Shown in pieces: positions 1 through 17,752 of a stretch of 64,000 nucleotides of DNA. Both the position numbers and the translations under genes were made by a program. The notes beneath the pieces were generated by a model that worked only from the letters and a program-made list of their open reading frames with translations, was not told where the DNA came from and ran no database searches. How positions within the stretch are numbered: the first letter of the stretch is position 1; each line of letters opens with the position of its first letter. Source of the DNA: Rosa chinensis. Taxonomy: Eukaryota; Streptophyta; Magnoliopsida; Rosales; Rosaceae. The stretch spans positions 66,420,397 to 66,484,396 of the forward strand of contig NC_037088.1 of the NCBI RefSeq assembly GCF_002994745.2, read 5' to 3'.

Positions 1-11
1 AATTATTGCAG

Positions 12-6471
<6,460 letters not shown>

Positions 6472-7191
6472 ATGACTTGATGATCAAGGATTCATGATTC
6501 TAAACTAGAGGACCAAGACACAGCAACACAGCAACGTAGATGGTATCTTTTTCATTTTGTTAGTGTGATGGACAGAAGGATTTTTTGAATGTGGTTGTTT
6601 CACGGATAACCCACTCGGTGATGCTTTTCCCTGTGATGGAGCTGAGACTGGAGGGACCGAAGTTGCATCAAGTGGCCGTTCAATGGGGCAACAACTACAA
6701 AGCTTTTATTCACATAATGAAATGGGGTTTCCCATTTTGCCGGAGCTGGGTATTATATATAGGTCTTAGGATATTTATTGTCTATAGTTTTTACGCGGCT
6801 CTTTTGGTTGTTTTAAAGGAATAATGTATAGTTTTGGTTCTTCCTCAATGATTTGGAATCAATGAATTATAATATGGGAAATTATTATGTTTGTTTTCCA
6901 TCAGCTACTTATGTGTTGCCAAGAATGCGAACTCGATTTTCTGCAGAAACTGAATGTGCCTAATGAAAAATGGTATGATCTATGAGGGATGTCCTCATTC
7001 TCTCGTAAAATCAACCATTGCCAAAAGAATTAACATGTAGGTCTAGTTTAATTGAAGAAATATATGATAGAGCATAAGGCCATCAAAGTGTATTGTACAG
7101 AGGTCCTTTTTTCATCATTAAGTATAAATCATACAACAAACTAAGAAATGTATTGATTCACATTCCCAGCTCTCAGGTTCTTCTTTCATCA
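6472..7191. other. Intergenic: converging 3' ends of GLT1 and the KGD4-like gene
   Basis: There is no gene here. The first 350-400 bases after the GLT1 stop are T-rich and read like a 3' UTR, with an AATCAATGAATTATAATATG stretch near 6857 that could contain the poly(A) region. The rest should hold the 3' UTR of the convergent minus-strand gene. The 79-codon open frame at 6585-6824 has no recognisable domain and lies in the presumed UTR. Confidence 0.5.
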
Positions 7192-8202
7192 TCAAATGCA
7201 TCCACCTGACTGCACAAAAAGAATCAAAATACAAGAGGGAAACGCAGTTCGATCAAAATCTGATACTCCAAAACCTGCTGCATTGTAAGTAAGGTAGTAT
7301 TTGGCTCACTATTATGGCATCTATTTCTCTGGCTGTCACAGGTGTGCGTTCGGGCTGAAGAGAGGCCTTCCCTCCGACGCCAGGGTTTTTCAGTGGCGCT
7401 GGAACATCTGACCCTAGACTAGCTGATGATGCATCTTGAGTATGTGAAGTAGAACCTACACAGGAAGAGAACTCATGACACACGGTATTGACTATACAGA
7501 ACAAAGATAAGCAGATCTCTAAATTCCATAGCAAACATCATGCAATTCCATGCTAACTTTGCCAACATCAGAAGTATTTCAAAGTGAAAAACATAAACCG
7601 TATCTCAATTTTAAGCTCCAAGATGTCGAAAGGATTGCAAATTTCTTCATCACCCTCTTTCCTTTCCAACCATTGTTTTAAAGATGCGTGCAAAGGGATA
7701 ACACTCTAGAACCATTACTATATGTTTATTGGATATCAAACTTTCCATCACACAATGTCCTACAAAGAGTTTGAAGCTCACAGTTTCAACTGGGCTCTGG
7801 CTTTGATGAAATTCATAGTCTAAGACCCAAAATATTGGTTAGATCAATAGGCATGAACTTATAAAACTATGGTTCTTATCCAATATCCATCCAAAAAATA
7901 TCTTAGTTTTGCAAAAACCCATATTTATCTTTCATTTTCAACCATTATGATACTCACAAATACATTCAAAAACAGAATGGGAAGACATGTCACACTGAAA
8001 ACTATGAAAGAAAGTGATACCAACACATTCTTTTTTTTTCTTCCTTTTTGGGTAAATAACCAAATACCAATAAATACTTTACCAATTTATAGCAAAACAT
8101 GAACTGTAAAGACCTAATTATACCTGAAGCTGAGGATTTTGGGTGTCTTTGTGGGAATTTGATTCTGGGAATTCTCTTCAAAAAATGTGCTCCTCCTCCC
8201 AT
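7192..8202 (-). CDS. KGD4/MRPS36-like small mitochondrial protein (2-oxoglutarate dehydrogenase adaptor)
   Basis: A three-exon gene encoding 80 residues: 8202-8124, 7455-7310 and 7209-7192 (TGA), all with GT-AG borders and matching phases. The protein starts MGGGAHFLKRIPRIKFPQRH and ends in REID-x-I-x-GGC. A basic Pro-x-Ile-Lys-Phe-Pro-x-Arg motif at the N-terminus and a T-x-x-E-[IM]-x-x-I-x-x-GG motif at the C-terminus are the two conserved parts of the KGD4 (formerly MRPS36/YMR31) family, which tethers E3 to the E1-E2 core of the mitochondrial 2-oxoglutarate dehydrogenase complex. A low-complexity Ser/Ala linker lies between them. The last exon codes only five residues and is easily missed. 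It lies head-to-head with SDHAF4, 632 bp between starts. The family call comes from motif recall; the exon structure is seen directly. Confidence 0.72.
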
Positions 8203-8834
8203 CTTTTCTCTACTTCCACACAGTTAAGAGCTATCCATCCACATTTTCCCACATCAATAATTCATATGCTTTGAAAACTTGCTTTGGGCTTATGGACCAC
8301 TTACACAGAAAAGCCTATCTAAATCACTTGGTGTGATATGGACAGTCCCGCGCCAGCATGATACCCTATATTTTAGTGTTCGACTCTCAACTCCCACTAA
8401 TTTGTAGTCACTAAGTTTAAGGGTTATGGCCTGTGTTACCAACTCTTAAGTCTTAACGTATCCAACGTGAGACCCGCTACCCGATACCAATAAAATGCCC
8501 AACTCAATTTCGAGGAACCACCACGTGGCTTCGTTACTTCTATACACGAACTCGTACCAGGACCTTTCCTCTCCTCACCTCTTTTAGTTCCAGTCGATTC
8601 ATCCTCGTCTTCATTCTTCTTCCTACTTGCATGAAACTCTCAAACCTACAAGCTCTGCATATTCTGGAAAATTGAAGAAAGGATTGAAGGGCTTGAAGCC
8701 AAAAGAAAAAGGAAGAACAACTAGTTGGATTCATTGAAGATAGAGAGATCTGAGGCTTAAGAATTTCGACGCGAATACCGACCGTAATCTCGAATCCACA
8801 GGCCTCTCTGTTCGTTTTGTTTTTGCAGAAAAAA
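8203..8834. promoter_or_regulatory. Shared divergent promoter region
   Basis: These 632 bases separate the start codons of two divergently transcribed mitochondrial genes, so both promoters and both 5' UTRs must lie here. No clear TATA box is seen for either gene. The sequence holds CACGTGG (about 8522-8528), a G-box-like core. Function is inferred from position only. Confidence 0.45.
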
Positions 8835-9146
8835 ATGGCGACGAATCTGAGCCGTCGATTCTCATCAACGATCGTAACGAAAGCCGAGCCTCTGGCTCGC
8901 TCAGCTGTCAACTCAGTGGGCCGGCTCTTGTCCTCCTCGACCGGGCAATCTCAACCGGAGCGCGAAAACGCGGAGGTGAAATACGACGGAAGCGCCAAAC
9001 AGGACGACGATGGAGCTGAGGATGGTGAAAATGACGGAGATGAGTTGGACTTGAATAAAGAGACGGGTGAGATCGGCGGGCCGAAAGGGCCCGAGCCGAC
9101 CCGGTACGGCGACTGGGAAAAAAACGGTCGGTGCTCTGATTTTTAA
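8835..9146 (+). CDS. SDHAF4: Succinate dehydrogenase assembly factor 4, mitochondrial
   Basis: A single-exon gene of 103 residues starting at ATG 8835; a TTG-initiated extension upstream is not needed. SDHAF4 (DUF1674) binds flavinylated SDHA and helps it assemble into complex II. The N-terminus ([14 protein letters not shown]) is Arg/Ser-rich and fits a mitochondrial presequence. An acidic middle (about residues 57-82) is followed by the family signature at the very end: [19 protein letters not shown], then C-S-D-F. Length and the C-terminal position of the signature match plant homologues. Upstream lies the divergent KGD4-like gene. Confidence 0.93.
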   Translation: MATNLSRRFSSTIVTKAEPLARSAVNSVGRLLSSSTGQSQPERENAEVKYDGSAKQDDDGAEDGENDGDELDLNKETGEIGGPKGPEPTRYGDWEKNGRCSDF

Positions 9147-9480
9147 GTTTTTGTTTGTTTCTTCAGAAGATTTGAATCAGAATAATGTTACTGTTATGGT
9201 GAATTTTTCAGATTAGGGTATGAGATTTTCTGGGTGACTTTGGTTGTGTTTATGCTGTGCAACTTTGAATTTCGATCAGTGACAAATAAAACTGTGATTT
9301 TGGGTTTTACTTTCAAGTTTTGATGAGCTATTGCTGAGGATCGCATTGTAATTTCAAGTTTAGGTTTTGTATCATTAAAGCTACATTGCAATGAGTCTTT
9401 TATCACACTTGGATGAATTAGTTGTGACCTGTATAATTGACATGATATTGCTATTGTCAATTTCATGTGACACCAAGCTT

Positions 9481-9622
9481 ACATATTTGATATTTCTTCA
9501 TCTTAGTAGCTCACTTGAACTATGATATTGGAATTTAAAAGAATATATTACATATTTGATCTTTCTTCATCTTATTAATTCACTTGAGCTGTGATATTGG
9601 AGAAAATTAAAAGAATATATTA
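9481..9622. repeat. Imperfect tandem duplication, about 70 bp unit
   Basis: Two adjacent units (about 9481-9549 and 9550-9622) share ACATATTTGAT-TTTCTTCATCTTA and end in AAAAGAATATATTA. They differ by scattered substitutions and a short indel. Confidence 0.75.
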
Positions 9623-9639
9623 GATAGCAAAATGAAGAC

Positions 9640-10070
9640 GGGATGGAAAGTAGATTTCTGTATCAGGTAGTAACTCAAGATATAATACCGACATCATTTG
9701 CAAGACATGCTTACATATGGAGAGCCTGTTTTTGCAGCTACAAACTATCTAGGTTCTACTAATATTTTAACAACTGAAGCTTTGGCTTTGAGAGCAGGGC
9801 TTCTTGCTGCATTGATCCATGAATTCTCAGATTTGGACGTAGAAGGAGATTCCAGAGTTCTTATTAACAGTATAATGGGATATATTCAAACTTCTTGGAT
9901 AACAGTATAATGGGATATATTCGAACTTCTAGGAGAATTAAGTAGCTGGTCCAAAACATTCTACATTTGAAGAGGTTGTTGCATATGGTGTCCTTCAAAC
10001 ACTTTAAGAGGATTACCTGATGCGATTGCCAATGTTGGTCACAAAATGATAGCTTAGAGTTGGAGTCATG
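9640..10070 (+). pseudogene. LINE-type RNase H domain relic
   Basis: The open stretch 9698-9910 encodes the core of a plant LINE RNase H (RVT_3) domain: TEALALRAGLLAA followed by VEGDSRVLI. Downstream, out of frame and past a stop, 9985-10070 still reads like the C-terminal part (LPDAIANVGHKM). There is no start codon in context and no upstream reverse transcriptase. A 32-34 bp duplication at 9865-9930 (unit AACAGTATAATGGGATATATTC) adds a further break. This is a 5'-truncated, decayed non-LTR fragment rather than a host gene. Confidence 0.75.
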
Positions 10071-12182
10071 GCTTTCTCTTCCTGCAAATCAAGCTTTCTT
10101 ATTTAATAATTCAGGTCCTCGATGTGTATTGAGTTGTAGGTTGTAATTATTTTTGTTCTATCCAAACAAAAAAAGTTTGATATTTTGTAGCAACAATGCA
10201 ATGAATTAGGTGAGAGTGTGACTAGATGAAATTGCATGAAAGTGCTTATCACACTTATGATGTTACACATGTCTGAAGTCGTGCCCTGTAAACTCAATGT
10301 GATATATGTTTGGATGTGACACCAATCGATGTATAGTTTTATTTTATTTTCCTCTTATATGCTACAGCTCATTCTTGTAAGATGAAATTCATGATTCACT
10401 TAACCTTGAGAGATTGGAGGTAACAAAAAGATAATAAAAATAACTAGTTAGCTATCATGCTCCTATACAGTAAATGGTAGAACATATCAATGAAATGGAT
10501 CCCTCACAGAGGTAGTAGTGTAGAACCAATCAATGTAAATGAATCCCACAGAAGTTGGGAAACTTTCTGGAAGAAAAGAAAACTTGGTTTAAAATTTAAG
10601 CCGCGATGATCAATAATTGAGTGGCAGCCCTAAGTTAGGTCGAAGGGTGTCGGTGTAGGAATCAATTAATGAAATAACTGCATGAATAAAAGTCTTAATG
10701 CTAACCGGATAACACTTTCTTTTTGATCCGGTAAACATCAACTTTTGGATTAATATTGATTTAACCCATCGTTATTCAACATTTTGATAACCAACTGTTG
10801 GATTAACATTGATTTAACCCATTCGATATACAAGATGTTTATAGCACATTGGTTCAATTAATTGATTCAACGTACATGACAATTCGGATGGCTTGGATGA
10901 CATTTTCCAACTGGATATGATGAAGATTCTTACCTAATAATATGTATATTGAAACCGATACGTGACAAAATCAAACTGTCACCATGTTAGATTTCATCAA
11001 AGAAAAACAGATCGATTTACAAAGTCCTGACATTAGTCTTCTTTTTTTTTTTTCCAAAACGATGGCCAAAATTCAACTTAACCTTGAGCTCGGCCCTCAT
11101 GCAAAACATTAGTCGTTTATATATGCATAGATAATGCAGAAAACTCTCCCTTACTGAATCTTTGGGATGATTTAGGCGAGTAAGTCAATTTTCAAATTCT
11201 AATAAAGTAGTATCATAGCATGCAGCAGCCAATATATACCGGGAGCTTTAATATATGTGGGATATCAATTATTCTAGCTTCAATTATTTTCAATTCAATA
11301 GAATAGACGTCAAGTTCAAATGTCAATATCTTAGGAGCCATTACGTATCTGACTAAAACAATAGTTCAAGCTTCATATATTGCGTTTTATTCTACTAGAG
11401 AGCAAATCACAAATATAAACAAGAATACAGTACTTTCCACATGGATTGATTGACCGCTTCAAAATAGTTTGAACTGGTCTTACTAAACAAAAGCTGCAGT
11501 GTGCTACATGCTGCACACGCAAAAGACCCCAAAAGAAAAGCAGTTTCCCATGCCTTGATGGTCTTGGTTGTTTAAGTTAGTAGTATACATTACTTTGAAA
11601 TTAATCTCCGGGTTGGTTCCGATTAATTCCGCTTTTTAACTTTTTAATTGTATTGCGCCTTTTGAAAATTTGTTTAACTGACCACGTAGCACTAATATAA
11701 TCTTCAGTCTTATAAGACCTCTCTTGCATTTCAAAAAAAAAAGGACCTTTCTTAAATTGCAATGGTGCGAAATATATTCAGACGACTACTCCGATCACAT
11801 CTATACATCGGTTCAAACTTCAGAGGTTCGACTATGTCGGTTTTGTAGAAGATACAAACTGCACTTTCAAATGGATGGTTTGACCTAGTCTTACGAGCTA
11901 GATAGCTACAGGTAAGAAATGTCCAAATTTTCACATATAAAACAGAAAAGTGGACATTGAATGTTGTAAAATGTAAAGGATGCTTACCCCAAAGTAGATG
12001 ATTTCCCCTACCATCATGGCTTTCATATTATGGCACAATTTAGTCTGAAAAACGTAAAAAAAATGAAGAGAGTAGTGAAGACTGAAGACTAGGCTTTGTT
12101 TATACAAAGTCAAAAATGATATTGCATATATAAAATCAAGTGTGTAGCAATTGATTGCTATCCATTACTTCTCTTTCAGAAA
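10071..12182. other. Intergenic, AT-rich, no gene recognised
   Basis: No coding region is supported on either strand. A diverged direct repeat of about 60 bp is visible near 10735-10830 (both units contain TTGGATTAA-ATTGATTTAACCCAT). Short homopurine and poly(T) runs occur near 11040 and 11733. The last few hundred bases should include the promoter of the ATL-like gene. Confidence 0.5.
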
Positions 12183-14607
12183 ATGAAAACTCTCAGAGCC
12201 ATCATCTTCTGCTTCCTTCTCTTCTCTTCATTCTCATGCCTTAAAACGAGTAGTACCTTAGAGACTTGCAAAAACGCTGTTTGCCAATCCAGCGAGGCCG
12301 TAATCCGTTTCCCGTTTCGGATCGACAAACGCCAGCCGGAGACTTGTGGCTTCCCCGGTTTTGATCTGACCTGTGACATGACATCCCAAACACTGCTCAA
12401 TCTTCCCTCTTCGGGGGATTTCACCGTTCAGGGCATAGACTACGGCGAGCAAGAGATATGGATCAACGATCCAAACACCTGCCTCCCCAAACGGCTCCTC
12501 TCTCTGAACCTCACCGGCTCTCCGTTTCGGGCTGGGTTTAGTGAAGACTTCACGTTCTTTAACTGCTCCTTGGACTACTTGAAGTACAAGCTAAACCCTA
12601 TTGCTTGCATGAGTGGTTCCAACTACACGGTTTTCGCCACCAATTCTGCGAGGGTGATTACGTACTTGTCGACGTGCGGTAAGATTGGAACGTTTTCTGT
12701 TCCGGTCGAGTGGACGTTTCACCAGGAGGTTATGTCGTCGGACCTCGACGATCATCTCCGGCTAAAGTGGGACCGACCGGGGTGCGGCAGCTGCGAGTTG
12801 CGTGGCGGAAAGTGTGGCTTCAAGACCAATTCTACTAAAGTTGTTTGCTCCAGCCTTAATCAACGAGGTAATTAAGAACCACGTCCTTTCTTACGTTAGC
12901 TAATTAACTCTTACTTTCATTTTGAGTAATACTAGCTACATTAACTATAATTTCAACTGCTTAATGCAACAATAACTCATTTCTCCATATTTAGCGTTGT
13001 TATAAAGCTCATTTTTACTGGAAGAAGATTGTTTCAAGATTGTTTCGTCAAATGACATCAATATAGTTCGATTCATTCAGTTCGAAGTAATACATACACC
13101 AACGATCACTCAAACAACCAAAGCTAAAAACCCTAGATATATAGAATTCATACCACCATGAAAACTCCTTGATTCAAACACCTGCCATAACAAATGACAT
13201 GTCGCAATCATTTAGGAAATCTAGACCATTTAGGGAGTTACCTGTCTCATTCTTTGAAGGGGACTTGCACTTCTTGCATTAGTTGAATGATAACAATGAT
13301 GAATAGGGTTGAAAGAATGATACAATATGACAGTGCTGATTATCTTAGCATTGACTTTCTAACCACTACTTTGTCGTGGTCAACAAGCTTGTTTAACTAA
13401 AGCTTATTGTGATTGGCAACTCCTTGGAGATAAGCGTAGGCCAATCTACATGGTATTTTCTATGCGCCAAAGTTGGATTTTGGAGCAATCAGAGGCCTCT
13501 ATCTGCTATAGTGCGCTCGATCTACCATTCTTTTCATACTGCAATCATATCTGGCTTTCGGCTCGTTGACTATTATCCTTAGAGAGCACTAAACCTAAGT
13601 TATGCCACTTTGGTCAACACCTCCACGCACAAAGCACACGCAAAACTGACAGAGATATACATAGAAGAAGTATAAACTCGACAATCCGCAGCTATTAGTG
13701 TTAGAGCTTCCTCTGAATTCTAACTACGTATTACATATCCAGATCTTACATGACCTTGACCTCTCTCTTTTGTTCACAACCCTTTAGATTTATAGTAGAC
13801 AATTAAGATTTCAAGCATATCCAAATGAATCCGGTCCAACTTTGAGTTTTATGGTGATACTGACTGGAAGTCTGGAACAGTCCAGCGTTGATATAATGTA
13901 TATTTAAGAAAATGTCGATCGATCATGATTGAATACTTGGGAATAATTTTTTATTTTCTTTTTGGGTCATGCCACTTTATGATTCATTTAATTTAATTTT
14001 TTTTTTTCAAACTGATGCTTACCGTTACCGAGTCATATTCTAAATTAATTATTTAGTTTCTGTGTCACTGAACTTTCTACGCGTCTTTCTTGGCTTGCCA
14101 CCATTGTGTTCATTCCCCTTCTACTCTTCTAGGATTCAATATGCCACGTACTTTAAATTTTGTTTACTAAGTTCAAAACTACTCTTATTCCAAATTACTA
14201 TTTCAGGAATCCCAAGGGGTGCACGCTATGCTATTACAGTGGGCGTTGGAGTGCCAGCAATTATGTGCCTTATAGGGCTATTATGTTGCATGTGTGGCAG
14301 ACTCAAGCCTTTAACAATGAGACGCACATCACTCCCAGAATTTAATTCAATTGGGGCTCCGCAGCCTGGAATCGTAAAGGGACTCGATGTGGCAACACTT
14401 GCGGCTTACCCGAAAATAGTCCTCAGTGAAAGCCGGCGTCTACCGCAGCCGGATGATAGCACTTGTTCGATATGCTTGTCCGACTACCGGCCGAAGGAGA
14501 TACTGAAGACCATACCCGAATGCCAACATTGCTTCCATGCTAATTGCATCGATGAATGGCTTAAATTGAATGCTACTTGCCCTATTTGTAGAAAATCTCC
14601 ACAATGA
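12183..14607 (+). CDS. RING-H2 finger protein, ATL20/ATL21 type (GUB_WAK extracellular domain)
   Basis: Two exons, 12183-12867 and 14207-14607, joined by a 1339-bp GT-AG intron, encode about 361 residues. The protein has a signal peptide (residues 1-22), then a cysteine-rich extracellular GUB_WAK-type domain with C-x-FPF-like and CGFPGF motifs, ending in a C-x2-C pair ([12 protein letters not shown]). A single membrane span follows ([19 protein letters not shown]). The C-terminus is a RING-H2 finger: C-x2-C (CSIC), then C-x-H-x2-H-x2-C (CQHCFHANC) and CPIC. ATL-family ligases are membrane E3 ubiquitin ligases; the GUB_WAK subgroup may sense pectin-like ligands, but the ligand here is unknown. 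The start gives a good signal peptide. All eight zinc ligands are present. Confidence 0.93.
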
Positions 14608-15141
14608 CTCAGTCAGTAGCAATTTTTGTGCTTTTCCTCCCTCAAATTTGTGCATACTTGTTCTTAGAAGGATTTCAATCAAATTTCCGTAAGATTTCTT
14701 TTGTTAACTAGTCGATCTACTCAAAGATCATCATTTTTTTTTTTTTGAAACGAAGATCATCATTTTTTATCACTGTAAAAATTGGAGAATGAGACAATTG
14801 ATTTATGATTTTGATCAATTTCTGGGCCTCCCCTTTGTCTTGGGCCTGCCCGTGGTTGTGAAAGATATATGATACTGTAACAGCAAAAAGGTACGTGATC
14901 AGGTCAGCCCAAGTGTTCCAATCCCTTTTATTTTCTTTAACTTCTTATTATTGGTCATTCATTGTAAGCCATAACTTTTTTGGAGGGGAATGAATATGTA
15001 TATATTTTCGCACGATTATATTGAGTTATTGTCAGAAAATTACATACATCAAAGTCTAAATTCCTGAATCAATAGCAGTTTTGTTGGTTTTTTCACCCTA
15101 ATGGAGAAGAGACTTTCTAACAAGTAAAGACCATTATAAAA
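14608..15141. other. Intergenic after the ATL-like gene
   Basis: Presumed 3' UTR, then AT-rich sequence. A short direct repeat (AAGATCATCATTTTTT) occurs at about 14726-14766. No gene is seen. Confidence 0.5.
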
Positions 15142-16070
15142 GAGAGTGAAATTTACAGTCTATATTTTGCAAACCACACTCCCTTTGTAACTTTTATTCA
15201 CGTAAATTACAAAGCTATCATCGTCAACTTCTGATGCTTTTCTTTAACTCCCGTATGTAAGAGAGAACAATTTGCAGAAAGTTTCCAACACCTCTTTCTC
15301 TATCATCTTCTCTATCTCCCTATTATCTTCTCAACCTTCTAGTCCAACCTATAATACCTATTAGAGAAAAAAACTTGAACCCCACAGCACAGGGTTTCAA
15401 CTAGCCAAACTCTTAAAACCACCCAATACCCACAAATCAACCCTGCAATCAACCAAATCCCAACTTATAGACTGAAAAGAATTAACGTTCTCAACTTGAT
15501 TCCCAACTCAAAATCTTTTGGGGTTTATTCGTCTCCCTCAAAGAAAAGAAATGTCTTCTCTTTCAGCCAACGGCCTATCTTGATAAGCATCGATATCAAT
15601 CATTAGTTCATCACATCTAATGTTTCTTCAAGTTCTTTAAGAAATCAACAGCCTTTCGCAATTAAGTTCAGTTTGGCTTGATCATCAGCGAAAGTGACAC
15701 CAATTTCTAGAATTCCAATTTTCCAAACCTAAAGTTCCCACTGATCTCATCAGGTCGGTCTTCTAGGCTTCTAGCACAACTTGGGTTTATCGGCAAGGAA
15801 GATTGATGAGGTGAAAAAGGCAATATTGTGAACACCAAATTACATACAAGGGCTAGAATCGCCCTGGAAAATACTTCATGGCTTAACTATCTTTGGGTCT
15901 TTGAATAGCTACAGAGGCTTGACTGTCATCCGCATTGCTAGCTGAGCATATGAAAAACTGAAGATAAAAAGACAAATGAAAGAAAGAAAACGACTAGGGG
16001 TATTTCTGAAATAAAAATTAAAAGATCGAGAGTGTGGTTTGCGAAATGTAGAGTGCAAATTTCACTCTCC
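15142..16070. mobile_element. Non-autonomous TIR element with 8-bp target duplication
   Basis: The left end GAGAGTGAAATTTACAG and the reverse complement of the right end (GGAGAGTGAAATTTGCA) form imperfect inverted repeats of about 45 bp, both including GCAAACCACACTC. The element is flanked by TTATAAAA at 15134-15141 and 16071-16078. The 929-bp interior shows no transposase. An 8-bp duplication suggests a hAT-like origin, although a degraded 9-bp MULE duplication cannot be excluded. Confidence 0.82.
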
Positions 16071-16760
16071 TTATAAAATTACATGATCACTGTGCAGCTA
16101 AAAGTTAAACAATAAAATTAAATTAAAACTAGCCAGCTAGTACACAGCTCAAGGAAGACTCAAAAACCACCCGCCTAGTAAGTCATAATTTGGTAAAGGG
16201 AAATGATAAAAAAAAAACCTAGTACTCTAGTAGCAATTCCTTAGGTGACACATGGTTGATCGAGAAAAATATCAATCATGACAGGTGAGTTTTCTTTTCG
16301 CTAAGAAATATCATAGCTAGGGGCTGTGTGTGATATTATTATTGGCTGGTGATATATCGAAAGGGACCCTCTACCCATTCCATCATTCCAATAGGCCCTT
16401 TTCTGGTGGTTAGTTGCATGCTAGCTACTTCGGGTCACTTTCATTCCGGCTAATCAAACAAACAAACTTATGGCATAGTTCTACACCCAAAATGACTATA
16501 CCTGTCTAAGACGTACATGACTTCGTTTCTGTATTTAGCTCTCCGAATAAATACATGTGCACTTGGGAGGCAAAGGAAATTTGTCTTCAAAATGTCATAC
16601 GCAACGCCTTTTGTAAACTCTTGTGAAGATAAGATTAATTCATTGTTTTGTATCTTGGTAAAATAGAAGCAACCAAAACAATATCTTGCAAGAAGAGATG
16701 TATACATGCTACCCACCTTTATCTTCTAATTTGAGAGTGTACGAATAGATTTAGTGCGAT

Positions 16761-17011
16761 TTCACTTAAAAAAACAAATTAAGATAATACAATCGTACTG
16801 AATAAGTTTCATTAATACGTCAGTTAATTTAATATTCTGTTTAATTATTACAAACATCATTTATAAAACTCGACAATTATTTCGATTCACTTAAAAAAAC
16901 AAATTAAGATAATACAATCGTACTGAATAAGTTTCATTCATAGGCCAGTTAATTTAATATTCTGTTTAATTATTACAAACATCATTTATAAAACTCGACA
17001 ATTATTTCGAT
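16761..17011. repeat. Tandem duplication, 125-bp period, two copies
   Basis: The unit beginning TTCACTTAAAAAAACAAATT at 16761 recurs at 16886 and ends with ATTATTTCGAT in both copies. Only a few substitutions are seen (ATTAATACGTC versus ATTCATAGGCC), so the duplication is fairly recent. It is AT-rich with no coding content. Confidence 0.92.
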
Positions 17012-17752
17012 ACACAGAAACCGGTGTCTTTAAAAGATTAATATAACTTTTGCGATCCATTTCATTAAACAAATTTCCACCAACTTAACCACAACGAATC
17101 AACCATTGAAATGTCATAAAAAAAAAAAAAAAAATCAACCATTGAAAACTACCATAGTATCCTCCCAAAGCTTTCCAAGAAGAGAAATAGAAAATACTCC
17201 ACAGACCCGACATGATAATGTTACAGCCACAAAGTACGAGGTCCAACCGGGACACGTGTCCTTCAGTTGATCACAAGTCAACATTCCCGTCAAGCCCAAA
17301 AACCCATGAGCCCAAAAATAAAAAATAAAAAATAAAAATTTAAGATGGTACCTCACTGCCTCACGAGCCGCCACGTAACTAGATTCTAGATATCGCCGGG
17401 TGGGGCCCACCTGGCAGAAAATCTCCCGCCATACCGAATCACTAGCAGCGCGCTCTTCCCTTACACCTGTCCCCAATACCCCATCAGAGCCGTCCACGTC
17501 TCCCCTTGAAAAACCCAAGTCAGTGGTCCTTATAATGGGGTTTTGGCACCCATCGATCGGCCAGTTAAATATGGACGGTTCCGATTTGATACTTTCTTGT
17601 ACGCTTCTGTTGCTTTTAGTTCGGTTTGTGTTCATCGTTTTAATTTCTCTGTGTTTTTGTCGCTGAGATATTTTCATGCACATTGAAAACAGGTCGCAGT
17701 ATTGATCTTGGTTTTGGTTTCAGGGTGTTTTTGGAGGATTTATATCCGGTAA
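17012..17752. other. PP2C upstream region
   Basis: No gene. It holds a poly(A) run (about 17117-17133) and, nearer the gene, a more GC-rich stretch with CACGTGTC (about 17252) and CCACGTAAC (about 17371). These ACGT-core elements resemble ABRE/G-box sites and would fit an ABA-linked phosphatase, but this rests on short motifs. The 17400-17666 open frame has no domain and lies in the presumed promoter/5' UTR. Confidence 0.45.
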
